NCBI GenBank assembly: GCA_017506865.1
Contig: JAFCMP010000025.1
Location: 310,001 to 374,000, forward strand
Reading direction: 5' to 3'
DNA length: 64,000 bases
DNA from: Tribonema minus
Taxonomy: Eukaryota > Sar > Xanthophyceae > Tribonematales > Tribonemataceae
The position numbers and the translations under genes are program-made. The first letter of the stretch is position 1, and each line of letters starts with the position of its first letter. Under the pieces are notes generated by a model. That model saw only the letters and a list, made by a program, of their open reading frames with translations. It made no database searches and had not been told where the DNA came from. Below, in pieces: positions 1 to 12,000 of this stretch.

Positions 1-13
1 GCACCAGCTTCAC

Positions 14-3000
14 CTGATATGCTGAGGAACCCTCCAATGTCCAGATAATCCAGTGGATCCTCCAGGTACGTTTTGGAGAGTCCTTCCATGGTATCGCGCG
101 CAAATGCAAGAGCGGGCTGCAACGACCAAACGCGCACAGGCCAAAAGGCTGAGGTCCGATTGCTCGCGTCGACATCGAAACGTGCGCTTTGTGACTGAAG
201 CTCAAGGCACGGTGCACCCAAAACCCCTCACATTAGTTCCAGCCTCAACTTCAAGTCCGGCAGATGGCCCAAAGCCTTCTTGTACAATTCCACTCGTGCT
301 CGAGCATGTGACATTGAATTGTGCTGAGCTGCAACCCCCGTACCCACTCATAGGGTTGGTGTAAAGCATCACTATTAAGACTCATACTCCATCGGCAATG
401 CAGCGCCAGCAATCGCCGCAAGGCTGCTGCGGCACTGCAGGCGCCACGAGAATGCAACGCCAGACATCGCAATGGGGCTGTTGTGATCTCTGGCGGCGTC
501 TCAGTCGACGTCGCAGCGCACCAGCATTCAACAGCAAACCTCAAGTGTCAGCGTCCCATGTGGATATACGAGCTCCAGCATATTAACTCCACCCCCTAGA
601 CTATGCCAGCTGCATGCGATAGGCAGAGTATTCAACCCCCCCTCCCCCCCCCCCCCCCCCCCCACCCCCCATGCCAGTAGACGGCAATGCACTGAGCAAT
701 CCTGGGTTGGGTTGGCTGTTTCAATGCAGTACTGTAGGCTGAAGCCATTCATTGTGATAGACAGTGACTAGCCGTGGCACGCATCCATTGATGGGCCAAG
801 TAACTGAGAGCATTTCCGCCGCACCCGTGAGCGTCATCAGCGCTGCAGTGTACTTCAACTCATAGGAAAGTTTCGCCTCACCTGCAGCTTGTAACGCGGA
901 GCGTCACCAGACTTGTATTTGGTACTCCTCAGGCGTACTTGAAGTAAGGCATTTCTGTTTCAAGTATACAATAACCACGCCCAGCTCTGGGCTGCTCTCG
1001 GCGCAGAGCACCATCAGACGTGTCCTTGGTGGACTCGAGGTCCTCAAGCATACCTCCTAAGCTGGTCGGCTTCCACTTCAAGCAAGAGACCACGAATTGA
1101 TCTTGTGCGATACGTCGTCGTCGTCGCTGCAGTGTACTTCGACTTGCAGACAATCTTTCGCGCCTCACCCGTGGGTCGGTCTGCGCGGAGCGTCGCTGTC
1201 TCTGCAGTGCACTTCAACTTGAAGAAAAGGGTTCCACCTCGCCCGCAGGTCGGCCTTGCACGGAGCGTTGTCGCTGCAGCGTACTTCATGTTTACTTGAA
1301 CATGCACCTCACCTGCGGGTTGGCCTTGCGCGGCGCGTCACCAGCGGCGTCCCACGCGCACTGCTCCATTCGTGCGCTGCGGGTATCACGCGGAGCATCG
1401 TCGTCGCTGCAGCGTAATTCAACTTTCAATTCAACTTGCGCCTCACCTGCGGGTTCGTCTTGCGCGGAGCGTCACCGGCGGCGTCCCACGCGCACTGCTC
1501 CATCATGCGCTGCGCGCGGCCCATGGGCGCGAGGTCCGGCCCTAGGAACGTCACTTCAACAAGACGGCCGAGGCGCGAGAGCTGGTGGTGCGCGCTGAAG
1601 AGCTCAAAGAGGTCGTGCCAGGAGCCGGCGGCGGAGGAGCCGGCGATGACGGCCTGGGTTTGCGGATAGGGGTATGCATCAGGCGTGTGTGCTTTGAGTT
1701 GACTTTGTGTTGGCAGTGGAGAGCTGCAAGAGCACTTGGGTTAAGGTTAGAATTAGGGTGCGGCACTCTTCTGTCGCGCACTAATTGTTGCGCGCGCCAA
1801 GACGCTCACTGAGTCCGTTTGTGAGACGTGGGTGATCGCTGCTGCCACCACGGGTGGAAGGTAATGCATACGACGCCGCAACGGCGCGTGCGACCGCAGC
1901 ACTGAGTGAGTATAGCAGCCCACGTAAACCGCAACAGCACGCCGCGACGCTACTTACCCAAACCCTCATTCTACCTCTCTGCCTGCACCTTTCACTTGCA
2001 CACTTCAAAGCAGAACAGACAAGTCAGTCACTGCTGCGCGCCGTGGCGGGGGCATCGTACCGCATGCAACGCCGCACATAACTGCAGGCCGAATGAGCAC
2101 AACGCAATGCGCTTAGGGTTAGGGTTAGGGTTTGGGCACTCACCCGGAACAGTTTTGTCCAGTTCCTAGAACCGTCCGCGTACCAGTCCCCGACGTGCTT
2201 GGCGTTGGGCAGCTGCGCTGCGTCCCATGTGGCCACTGACAGGTGGTCCCTGATGATTGGCTGGATGTTGGCGGCACTGAGGATCGCGCTGCCGGAACCC
2301 CCTATTCAGGGTCACAACAAGGGGACAGGCCGGAAAGTGTGAGTTTCTTTGCGCAGCTCACACTATAGGTCAAATACGGAAGCTGATTAACGCTACAACA
2401 GGGTAACAGGCCTAATAACTGCGAGATTACTTGCGCAACTTACGCAATAGATTGAGAACAGAAGCAGCAGCGTGCACCCGCTTCTTGCTTGGCATGGAGC
2501 CACAGAAGTACGCTGCCCACCCGCCCGTCAATAACCCCTCCCCCGCGCAATGCAGTGCTTCCGCCTGCTCCAAAACTGCCCTACGTGGGCGTCGGGGGTA
2601 CAGGTAACGTCCGTGGGGGTTGGCGGGCGGGTGTGACATCCGTCACCGTGGCCATCGCCAACGCCACCGGGGAGGTGGGGGTGAGACCCGTGGTCATGTT
2701 CGGAGAAAGCGGTCATCCAGAAACACCTCGTAGCGAGCCGCCAAACACAAAAGACGCCAGCGATGATTTGACCCCTGGGCCACTGAAGAGCGTGCTGCTC
2801 AGGTGAAGGAGGTCCAGAGCTGTTGGTTCGCTGGCACTTGCAGCTGGCACTCTGGCGTCTTAAGTAGCACTGCCGCCACAAGGCTTTCTGGATGACCGTT
2901 TCCTGCGAGTATGTTCACGAGTCTCACCCTCTACCCGATGGCGATGGCCATGAAAACTCCTGTCACACCCGCCTTGCCAACCCCCACGTATGTCGGTCAC

Positions 3001-6000
3001 TCATACCTCGACCCCCACGTAGCGACAGCTTTGAAGCAGGAGGAAGCGCTGCATCGACCCACAAGCAAGTGACTAGCGCAGAACTTACAGAACTCCACCG
3101 AACTCCTACCCTATGCTGCGAGTTCAAGGAGTACTTCAACAGTACGCAGTGCTGCATGTCTGCCAGAGATCTGAGAGACTGTGCTGCGTGTGATCTGTGC
3201 GCCCGAACCAATCGCCTCCCCCCACTTCTGTGCCCCCCTGCTGGTGCCTGGATTTTGGCTCCACTTTGTGCCGAAATTGCCAAAAAGTCTGAGTATGTTC
3301 ATCAGCGGCAGTTTATTGCCTGCTTGCGCATGACCTACGGGCGGGTGGGTAACGTAGAGCTCAAGGGACTAAATGAAACTTCTACTCTTTCTGCTACTCC
3401 AAGAAGGACTTCAACAAGTACTTCAAGAGGGACTTCAAGAGTATTCCGGGATGTATATCAGCGGCGGTTTCCTGCCTGCTTGCGCCGCAGACTCTCCAAC
3501 ATAGAGCCTCCGCAGGCGCGACAGCATGTGCTTGCGACACTTTCGACAGCCGGGCAGCATATAGCTTGAGGAGTCGTCTAAAACTTCTACCTTTGCCTCT
3601 AGTCCAAAAAAATCTTCTAGAAGTACTTCAAGAGGTACTTTAAGAGGCATGCAGATATCAGATTGATCAGTGGCGGTTCTTGCCTGCTTGCGCCGGGGAC
3701 TCGCCGTAGTAGAGCCTCCGCAGGCGCGGCAGCATGTGCTTGCGACGCTTTTGCCAGCCGGGCAGCATAGAGCTCCAGCGACTCCTCTAAAACTTCACTT
3801 TTTCTGCTACTTCAAGAGGGACTTTAAATAAGAGGTACTTCAAGAGTATTAAGGTATGTATATCAGCGGCGGTGTCTTGCCTGCTTGCGCGGGGGACTCG
3901 CCGGCGTAGAGCCTCCGCAGGCGCGGCAGCATGTGCTTGCACATCGGCCGCACGTCCGGACTGGCGTCGTCGGTCTGGTAGACGAGCCTGCACACGCAGG
4001 TATGTATGTACACACGTACACGCAGCGCATTGGTGAATTCGTGCAGTTAATTGGGCATCGGCGTATACATACATCAAGTGTGTCATTGGCGATTCCTTGC
4101 CATTGACCGAGCGTTGGCATATACATGCATCGATGCCATGGTGATGTCGGTCTGGTAGACCAGCCTGCGCGCGCAGGTAGGTATGTATGCACAACACGCG
4201 CACAAGCACACACAGCGCATTGGTGAGATCCTTCCGATGGATTCAGCATTGCCATAAATATACATCAGTGCCGTGGCGATGTCGGTTTGGTAGATCAGCC
4301 TGCACACGCAGGCATGTATGCACATGCGCACACACAGCGCGTTGGTGAACTTTGCAGTTGACCGAGCATCGGCTTATACATACATCGATGCAGTGGCATT
4401 GGTGTATTCTCGCTATTGACCAAGCATCGGCGTGTACATACATCGATGCTGTGGCAATGTCAGTCTGGTAAAGCAGCCTGCACGCACAGTACTGTAGGTA
4501 TGCACACGCACATGCCGACGGTCTAGTAGATCAGCCCTGCGCGCACAGCACGCGCACGCGCACACAAAGCACGTTGGGCGATTCGTGCAATCGACTGAGA
4601 AGGGTGGACAAAACAAATCTGCAAGATGCCTGATCATGCCATAAGTTGCCTGGTGGTACCAGGTCCCTGGTACAAGTTCCAGCGTGACATGCCACACGCG
4701 AAGTTCAACTCGCAAAGTTCAACTCACGTCTGGCCATCGGGCAGATGCTTCTTCACAGGCGCGGTCGCACTTTCGTTTATGCCGGCCTGGAACTTGTTGG
4801 CGGGTACCTCCGATGACCCCCACTTCTGCAGCAGCAGCTGTCGCACGACGCGCACGAAGAGCGTAAAGCACAGTCGCAACGCTCAGCTTGACGAATATGT
4901 TGAGTCGTGCACTTCGGTCAATCTGTATGGGTCCATTTTGATTAGGTTGAGCTGGCTACCTGGCTGGTGTTGCCGTGTCCACGAGAGTTTGGCCTTGTGT
5001 GGTCCAGCGGAATGTGAATGGCCACCACAAGCTCGCTCCCCCTCTTTCTGTGCCCCTTGCTGGTTCCTGGGTTTTGGCCCCATTTTCCCCCAACATTGCC
5101 GAAAACTCTGAATACTTGCGCAGGAAGCGCATGCAACCTCCCGTTGAGGGGGGCATCCGCTGTGCAAGCGCCGTAGAGCGCGCTCCATCAAATGTCCTAC
5201 ATGCCGGAGTTTAACAAACAAGTTTGTGCTTGGAAGTGTCTCAAAGCATGCATACCTACCCCACCTTGACAACGGAGCTCATGCCGGACAGCAGCGGCAC
5301 GCCCGTTGTGGTGGGCGTAATGTTTTCGTAGCTGCTGATGTCTTCACCGGACAGCAGGCGCGTGCGCTCCACGGGCACGTCCCACCCGCGCGCGGCGGCG
5401 AGCACGTCAAGTTCAAGTTTGAGGTTCGCAATGTCGTCCGCGTCGTCGACTATGGGGCCCAGCCTGCAGAGGCAGGGAGAGCGTCCGTGCGCATGAATTA
5501 TTTCACTTTTGTCGGTGTGGTGACCCACTTTGAGCGGCGGCGAGCGCGTCAAGTTCAAGTTTGAGGTTCGCAATGTCGGCCGCGTCGTCAACGATGGGGC
5601 CCAGCCTGTAGCAACAAGGAAGGGCAACCGCATGAGTTGATGTGCACTTGTTGGTGTTGATCAGATACGCTGCGCTCATTGAGACAGGCTGAAGCAACAA
5701 CCTGCCCATGTAGCACTGAGGAACTTGTGACAGACTGTCAATCAGCGCACCCCGGAGGGGGCCGGGGGGGGGGGGAGGGGGGGCAGTAGGCCTTGGAGTT
5801 TGACTTTCTCGCTAGGAGACCCGGGGAATGGAAGCAGCGCGTTCATCACAACTTGGCGGTACCATCCAGCAAGTGTAGGTATGTAGCACCGCTGGTGGTA
5901 TGCTTGTATATATATATATACTTCATTGTATATATACTTCTTGATGTGTATGTGTATACACATGTATGCATATGCCCTTCACGGCTGGTCCGCGCTCGAC

Positions 6001-9000
6001 CGCACTGCATAGGACAAAAGTATGCGTGTCAAGGCTAGAGGAGCAGGCAGAGGCCATCCAGGCTGTGCAAGCTCAGGCTGCCACCGCGCAAGCGAATGGC
6101 GCCACCACAGCTTGGAGGAAGAAAGCGGCCTCCAGTGAGTGGCAGACAATGCGGCATGTACGTACGTGCACTCCATGCTTATATGGGGGGGGGGGGGGGG
6201 GGGGTGTTGTCTGACTGCTTAAACTGTGTTTCAGAAGCATTTGTTGTTCCATAATGCACACAAGTAATGCATTGAAGTGATACAATCGTGGCAGCCTTCC
6301 GTACAGAACATGTGCTTTAGAGTATATGGCGATACATCGTAGACATATACTTCAGAAGTACATCAGCGATGCGCAGATCACATATTCATGTGATCGTTGC
6401 CAACTGCTGCTGTGATGCACTTCAGAGTGCAAGTTCGTACTTTTTGTGATACCACCAATCACCCCAATGCATTCCAGTTTTGTCCTTGAAAGTGGCTCAC
6501 CTGCAAGCGTACTATTGTGATTTACCTACAAGTCAACCCAACAAATGTCAGGTTCGTCCTTGAAACTGGCTCACCTGCAGTGCGAGTAGTGATGCTCCAC
6601 CAGCGTGACTGCCAGTATGAGCATGTGCTGGTCGACACCAGGAGAAAAAAACACAAGAAACATACCAGTTACAGGGGCACAAAATCACTGAACGAGACCG
6701 AAAGCATTTTAGTACGGTCACACAAAAAAAAAGGTTCACAACAGCAGGAAGTGGCAGCAGTCACGTGAACTCTGATTCACTCAAGGCGGTGTGATCTGCA
6801 CAGAGGGGTAGGGTTAGGGTGAGGGTTAGTTGCATTGAGTTGTGATGCCTACTGCTGAAGGCCAGGCTCTCTCTGGCAGACGTATCTGGTCAGGGTTAGG
6901 GTCAAAACCTACCCCTAACCCTAGGACCTTCAGCTCTGAAGCGAACGCCTCAGTGGTGTACTATGAATCCAACACCACGAGTGCACGAGCAACTCACTTT
7001 GGAAACATGCGCTGAACATATTGTCAGTATTATCCAGTGTCTGGATCCTGTAGAGTCTCACTCGCCATCAATGGTCAATTCATCCTTTAACATTGGCGGT
7101 ATGTGCGTGACATGATTGTGTGAGGCTCTGGGCCATCTTCTGATCGCAGCTGCTCGTGTGCATGCACGATGCTGATTCCATGTAGCAGAAACGCACCCGT
7201 TAGACCTCAGGCTAGGGTCCGCAACGCTACGAAGACCAGATACCTGCACCAACACAACAGCCGCAAGAGAGAAACATCCGGGCCTGGTCTCACTGAGCAG
7301 CAGGGCACATACGCCTCTGGTGAATTCACACCAAGCGGTGATGAATGCACATCCAATGGTTGAGACTCTGACTTTGACTCATACCTTGGGGTTGTCGCCC
7401 CACAGCTCGTCGGCGGTGAGCCGAGCGCGGATCACCTTGGCGGCCTGCAGACAGAATGACGAGCAATGCTAACACTATCAGCCTTACAGAATGGAAATCA
7501 ACAATACCAATAGCAGTAATGAGCTGCAAGAAACGTCTCAAGAAGTATTCCTGTACAGCAGGAGCAGGCGGTACCACGTGGAGCGCTTTCTCATACACAC
7601 AAACAAGTCAGTTCTAGAATGGACTTTAATGTCGCCTGTGCATGGGGAGGAAGCAGGTCGTGCATGTGGAATGGTGCTCGTACCGTGCAAAGAAGCTACT
7701 TCTAGAATTCACTTCCACGTCACCTTGGCGTTGAACGATGCAAATGCACAAACGATCCAGTTTTCTTCCGCATCACCGGTAAGGGAGGACGCAGCCGGTG
7801 TGGCATCATGTACAGACGCGCAGCCAAGTCACTCAACTCTGCATCAGCCACATGTAGAGAGCCCCTCAGATGCGCAAATAAGGCAGTTCTGAAATTGACT
7901 CGTGCGTCACGTGTACGGGCAGGAGGCAGTCGTTCGTGTGGCACCAGACCTAGCCCTAGCCCTAGGTCGCCTCACGCACTCAAAGAGGCTCTGCAGTTGG
8001 AGTGGTGCTCACGTACGGAAACAAGACACTTCTGGAATATAATCATATGTCACCTGCAAGGGAAGAAGCAGTTGTTCGTGTGCCATATACTACAGACACG
8101 CGGCAAAGTCACTTGGGAATGGAACTCCGCATTTCAGGCACATAAAGGGTGATGCTCAACCGCCCAACAACTCAATTCTGGAATGGACTTGCGCGTCACC
8201 TGTAAGTAAGGGCAGAAAGCAGCGTGGTGCATGCGCAGGCGCTCAGCTAAATTGCCGCTGAAGTAGAATCTCGCATTAGCTACATGTGAAGTGATGCTCA
8301 GACGTGCAAACAACGCAGTTCTGGAATGGACTTGTGCGTCACCTGCACGGGCAGGACGCAGTCGTACGTATGGCACATTGTACAGGCATGCAGCTCAGTC
8401 ACTTTGCAAGTAAAACTGCGCATTTCAGCTAAATGTAGAGTGATGCTCGGATGCGCAAACAAGACAGCTCTGGAATGGACTTGCGCGTCACCTGTAAGTA
8501 AGGGCAGAAAGCAGCGTGGTGCATGCGCAGGCGCTCAGCTAAATTGCCGCTGAAGTAGAATCTTGCAGCAGCTACATGTGGAGTGATGCTCAGACGCGCA
8601 AACAAGTCGGTTCTGGAATGGACTTGTGTGTCATCTGTATCGGCAGGAAGCAGTCGTTCGTATGGCACAGTGTACAGGCATGCAGCACAGTCACTTTGCG
8701 AATGGAACTCCGCATTTCAAGCGCGTGTAGGGTGATGCTCAGACGTGCAAACAAGGCAGTTCTGGAATGGACTTGTGTGTCACCTGTATCGGCAGGAAGC
8801 AGTCGTATGTGTAGAAGTGGCCCAGGTCGCGCCGCGGGTAGATCATGAGCAGTGGCACTTGCGCATGGTGCCACGCTTGCTTCAGCTCGCCTGCGACAGC
8901 GGCAAGATATGAAGTTTTTGGCAGCAAGGTGGGAAGTTATTGGCACCAGGGGTTGAAGTTTTCAGCAGCAACAAGTGAAGTTCATCAGCGGGACGGCGCA

Positions 9001-12000
9001 ACGGAGCGCACTGCAGCAGAGCGCCATCGCTCACGCCTGCTTCAGACAATCGATGCCATGTCTACCCTGACTCACAGCTCACCGCATGTTGAGGTTGGGT
9101 CCTGCTGAGCACTGACGTGCCTCATTATGCAGGTTTCTCAGTGCTCACTTTCAGCGACACGTGCACGACCCGTGAGACTCGTGTCTGCTTGGGTCCCTGG
9201 GTCGTCGACCTCTAGCGCGGTGGCGAGCTACACGCTCTCACAAACACTGAAACATGTCGTGAAACCCTCGTGTTGAGGTATGTACTTCGCGGCGCAGGAG
9301 CAAATCACGAAGGCCACGTTTGGTTTCACAATTCAGCTATGCTACAAGGCATCACCCTGGTATCCACGTTCTGCCTCGTACTGCTGCACCGTATTCAGTA
9401 TGCAGCAACCCATGCGCAGGTCCATTACACCGCACTACATGATCTCTTCCGCCACAAACACCTGCTTGCACATACATTGTCTCTCACCTCCTTCCAGATA
9501 GAGACGGCTCAGGAACACCTGGCAGTCCGGCCGGCCTGTGTCGTAGGCAATGCACTTGCGGTACCACTTCTTGGCTTCCGCCCTGTTGCCGGTGAAGTAG
9601 TGGTGGTCGTGCGCAATCCACCTGTTAAGGGCGTTGTAGAAGAGAGTTCGCGAAGAAAGACAGGGCACACGAGGTTGGTGTGCATATGAAGTAGTGGTGG
9701 TCGTGCGCAATCCACCTGACAAGGGAGTTGCAGAAGACAGTTCGCAAATACCTTGCTGAAAGACAAGTGGGTATATGATGCGCACAAGTGGCGGTGGTCG
9801 GGTGCAATACTAACGGGGCAATTTAGAAGCCACAATTGTCGCGCCCACGCACCTTATGCGCCTTACAGGATCGGATCGTTGCCCAGACAGCGGGAGTCCT
9901 GCCCTCATTGGTTGGCAATGCTAACAAGGCACTTCAGGAGACCACAACTGCTGCGCCCACACTGATGCTGCTCCAGAAAATCGGTTGCGGTGCTGACAAG
10001 CACTTCACAAGACCATAACTGTTGCAAACGCGCACGTGATGCTGCTCCACAGGAACTCGTTGGCCTGGCGGACCGCGGGGGCCTCGCCCTCATCAGCTAA
10101 CAAGGCACTTCAGGAGACTACACTTGTTGCGCACACGCACCTGATGCTGCTCCACAGGAACTCATTGACCTGGCGGACCGCGGGGGCCCCGCCCTCGTCG
10201 GTCTGCACGTACTCTTCCTCCGGCACATCGTGTAGCTCCACCGCCTTCATCAGGTACCCCATGGCCTCGTCTATCGTCGCCGCGATCTCGGGCGTGCGCG
10301 CGTGCGTGCCCTTGCCGATCTGCGTCTCGAGCCTGCGTAATCACCCCAATTGCAATACAGATACAGTGGTGTTCAGCGTGGTGTGTACATTGCAGTTTCC
10401 GCATCGTGTTTGAAGTAATTATCAGGATTGAAGTACCGTAGCTCCACGCCTTCTGTACACACCCCATGACCTCGTCTACACTCGGCGTGTCTCGCGTCTC
10501 GCCTGCGTGCATGAGTGCATCGTAGTTTTCAAGTACGACTGTTAGGATTGAATTGTAGCTCCACTGCGACCACCATGGCAAGGCAGAAGTGGGTAAGCGT
10601 GCAGGCTCATGCTACTAGCAGTCTCTTCTCGCGCCTACAAAGTAAGCACATTGGAGTGCCAAATTGCTGCCAAACGTACGATCATATGGCACAGAGGCGG
10701 GAGGGACTCTGGACCTTGCGCTAGATCAGAAATCGTGCTTCTGCCACTATCAAGCTCTTCTTGCTTCTATAACTGAACTTCAGGACAGTCCGAGCTTTGC
10801 CATACGTATCCAAACAAGCTTTTCTTGCTTCTACAGATGAGTAACTGTCAAGCACGCCTTGTGAGCACTGTAATGAGAAGGTAGAAGAGCATGTGAGGAT
10901 AATCTAAATGCAGACTTACAGCTTTTCTACGTCAACAGACTGGTAGCTGCCAAGAAGTAACTGCCGAGCGCACCTCGCGGGCATCGTGATGCCAAGGCAG
11001 AAGAGCGTATGAGGATACTCCAAGTACTTTCACAAAGCTCGTTCTCCTTCAACAGACTTGGTAACTGTCAAGCAGTAACTGTCGAGTGCACCTCGCGAGC
11101 ATGGTTATGCCAAGGCAGAAATGTGTATGAAGATATGTACTCGAAAGTACGCCCACAAAGCTCTTCTAACTTCAACATACTTGTAACTTCAAGTAGTAAC
11201 GAGAGCCCCTCGCGAGCATCGTGATGCCGTAGAAGAGCACATGAATATAGTAAAAAATCACCCACAAAGCTCTGCCAACTTCAACAGACTTGTTACCGTC
11301 ACGTAGAAACTGTCGAGCGCACCTTGCGAGCATCGTGATGCCGAGGTAGAAGAGTGTGTGCAGGTCTTCCGGCATGTCGGCATAGTCGCGGCGCAGCAGC
11401 TCCATGTCCATGTCGAAGCGGTGCAGGCCGCGGCTGTGGCCGTGAATGTTGGTGTGCCAGCTGAGGGCGCCCTCCACCTACATGAACACACGACAAAAAT
11501 GGAGAATCCTCAAGTGTTGTACTGCTGTTCACGTTTATTTCCCGAGTTTTCCAGAGTGCTCTTAACGTTGGCAAAGGCGCACACAGAGAACATATAGGTG
11601 GCAACATGAGCAGCTGCAGATTGATGTTGAAGCGGTGCAGGCCGCGGTTGTGGCCGTGGATGTTGGTGTGCCGGCCGAGGGCACCCTCCACCTACCCGTG
11701 CATACAACCGGCAAATGTCAAGTACATGCACAACATATACTCTACATTAACACATTATGTGTGTCACATGCATATGTTGAAAGTGCAATTCCAAATCCAC
11801 GTTGAAGTGGGGTAGGGCGCGGCTGTGGCCGTGTATATTGCTGCGTCAGCTGCGGGTGTCCTTTTATGTAGAAAAACATGAAACTGGGCACTTTGAGAGA
11901 TGCCACGTGTAATTTTACCACACTTGGCATATGCATGCACACTTCAAGTTCTTTCAATCTAACATGTATTTGGCAGAAGGCGCATACGCATGTGTGTAGC

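Larger units (their letters stand above)
14..6627 (-). other. C-terminal exons 12-18 of the glycosyltransferase gene, family unknown
   Basis: These exons (about residues 454-739) follow the glycosyltransferase part in phase but I do not recognise the domain. Stretches include GPIVDDADDIANLKLELD (exon 13), PMCKHMLPRLRRLYAGE (exon 15), HVGDWYADGSRNWTKLF (exon 16), and AVIAGSSAAGSWHDLFELF with LVEVTFLGPDLAPMG (exon 17). The last stretch is loosely like the C-terminal domain of MSS51/MYND-type proteins (a short strand ending in GP-D/E-L), which is weak evidence. The 53-bp exon 12 is the link between the two halves and is the least certain part of the model. If it is wrong, exons 13-18 could belong to a separate downstream gene on the same strand whose start I do not see. 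Confidence 0.5.

Noticed and set aside
2113-2134. Telomere or chromosome end
   Set aside because: Only four units, inside an intron with coding exons on both sides.
5503-5709. A second exon 13 or alternative first exon
   Set aside because: The sequence is a partial copy of exon 13 that loses similarity and frame after about 65 bp. It is better read as an intronic copy.
8134-8946. Several similar minus-strand open frames (PYERLLPA-TDDTQVHSRT and similar) as a repeat protein gene
   Set aside because: They are readings of the exon 10 donor copies across their flanking intron and have no conserved frame.
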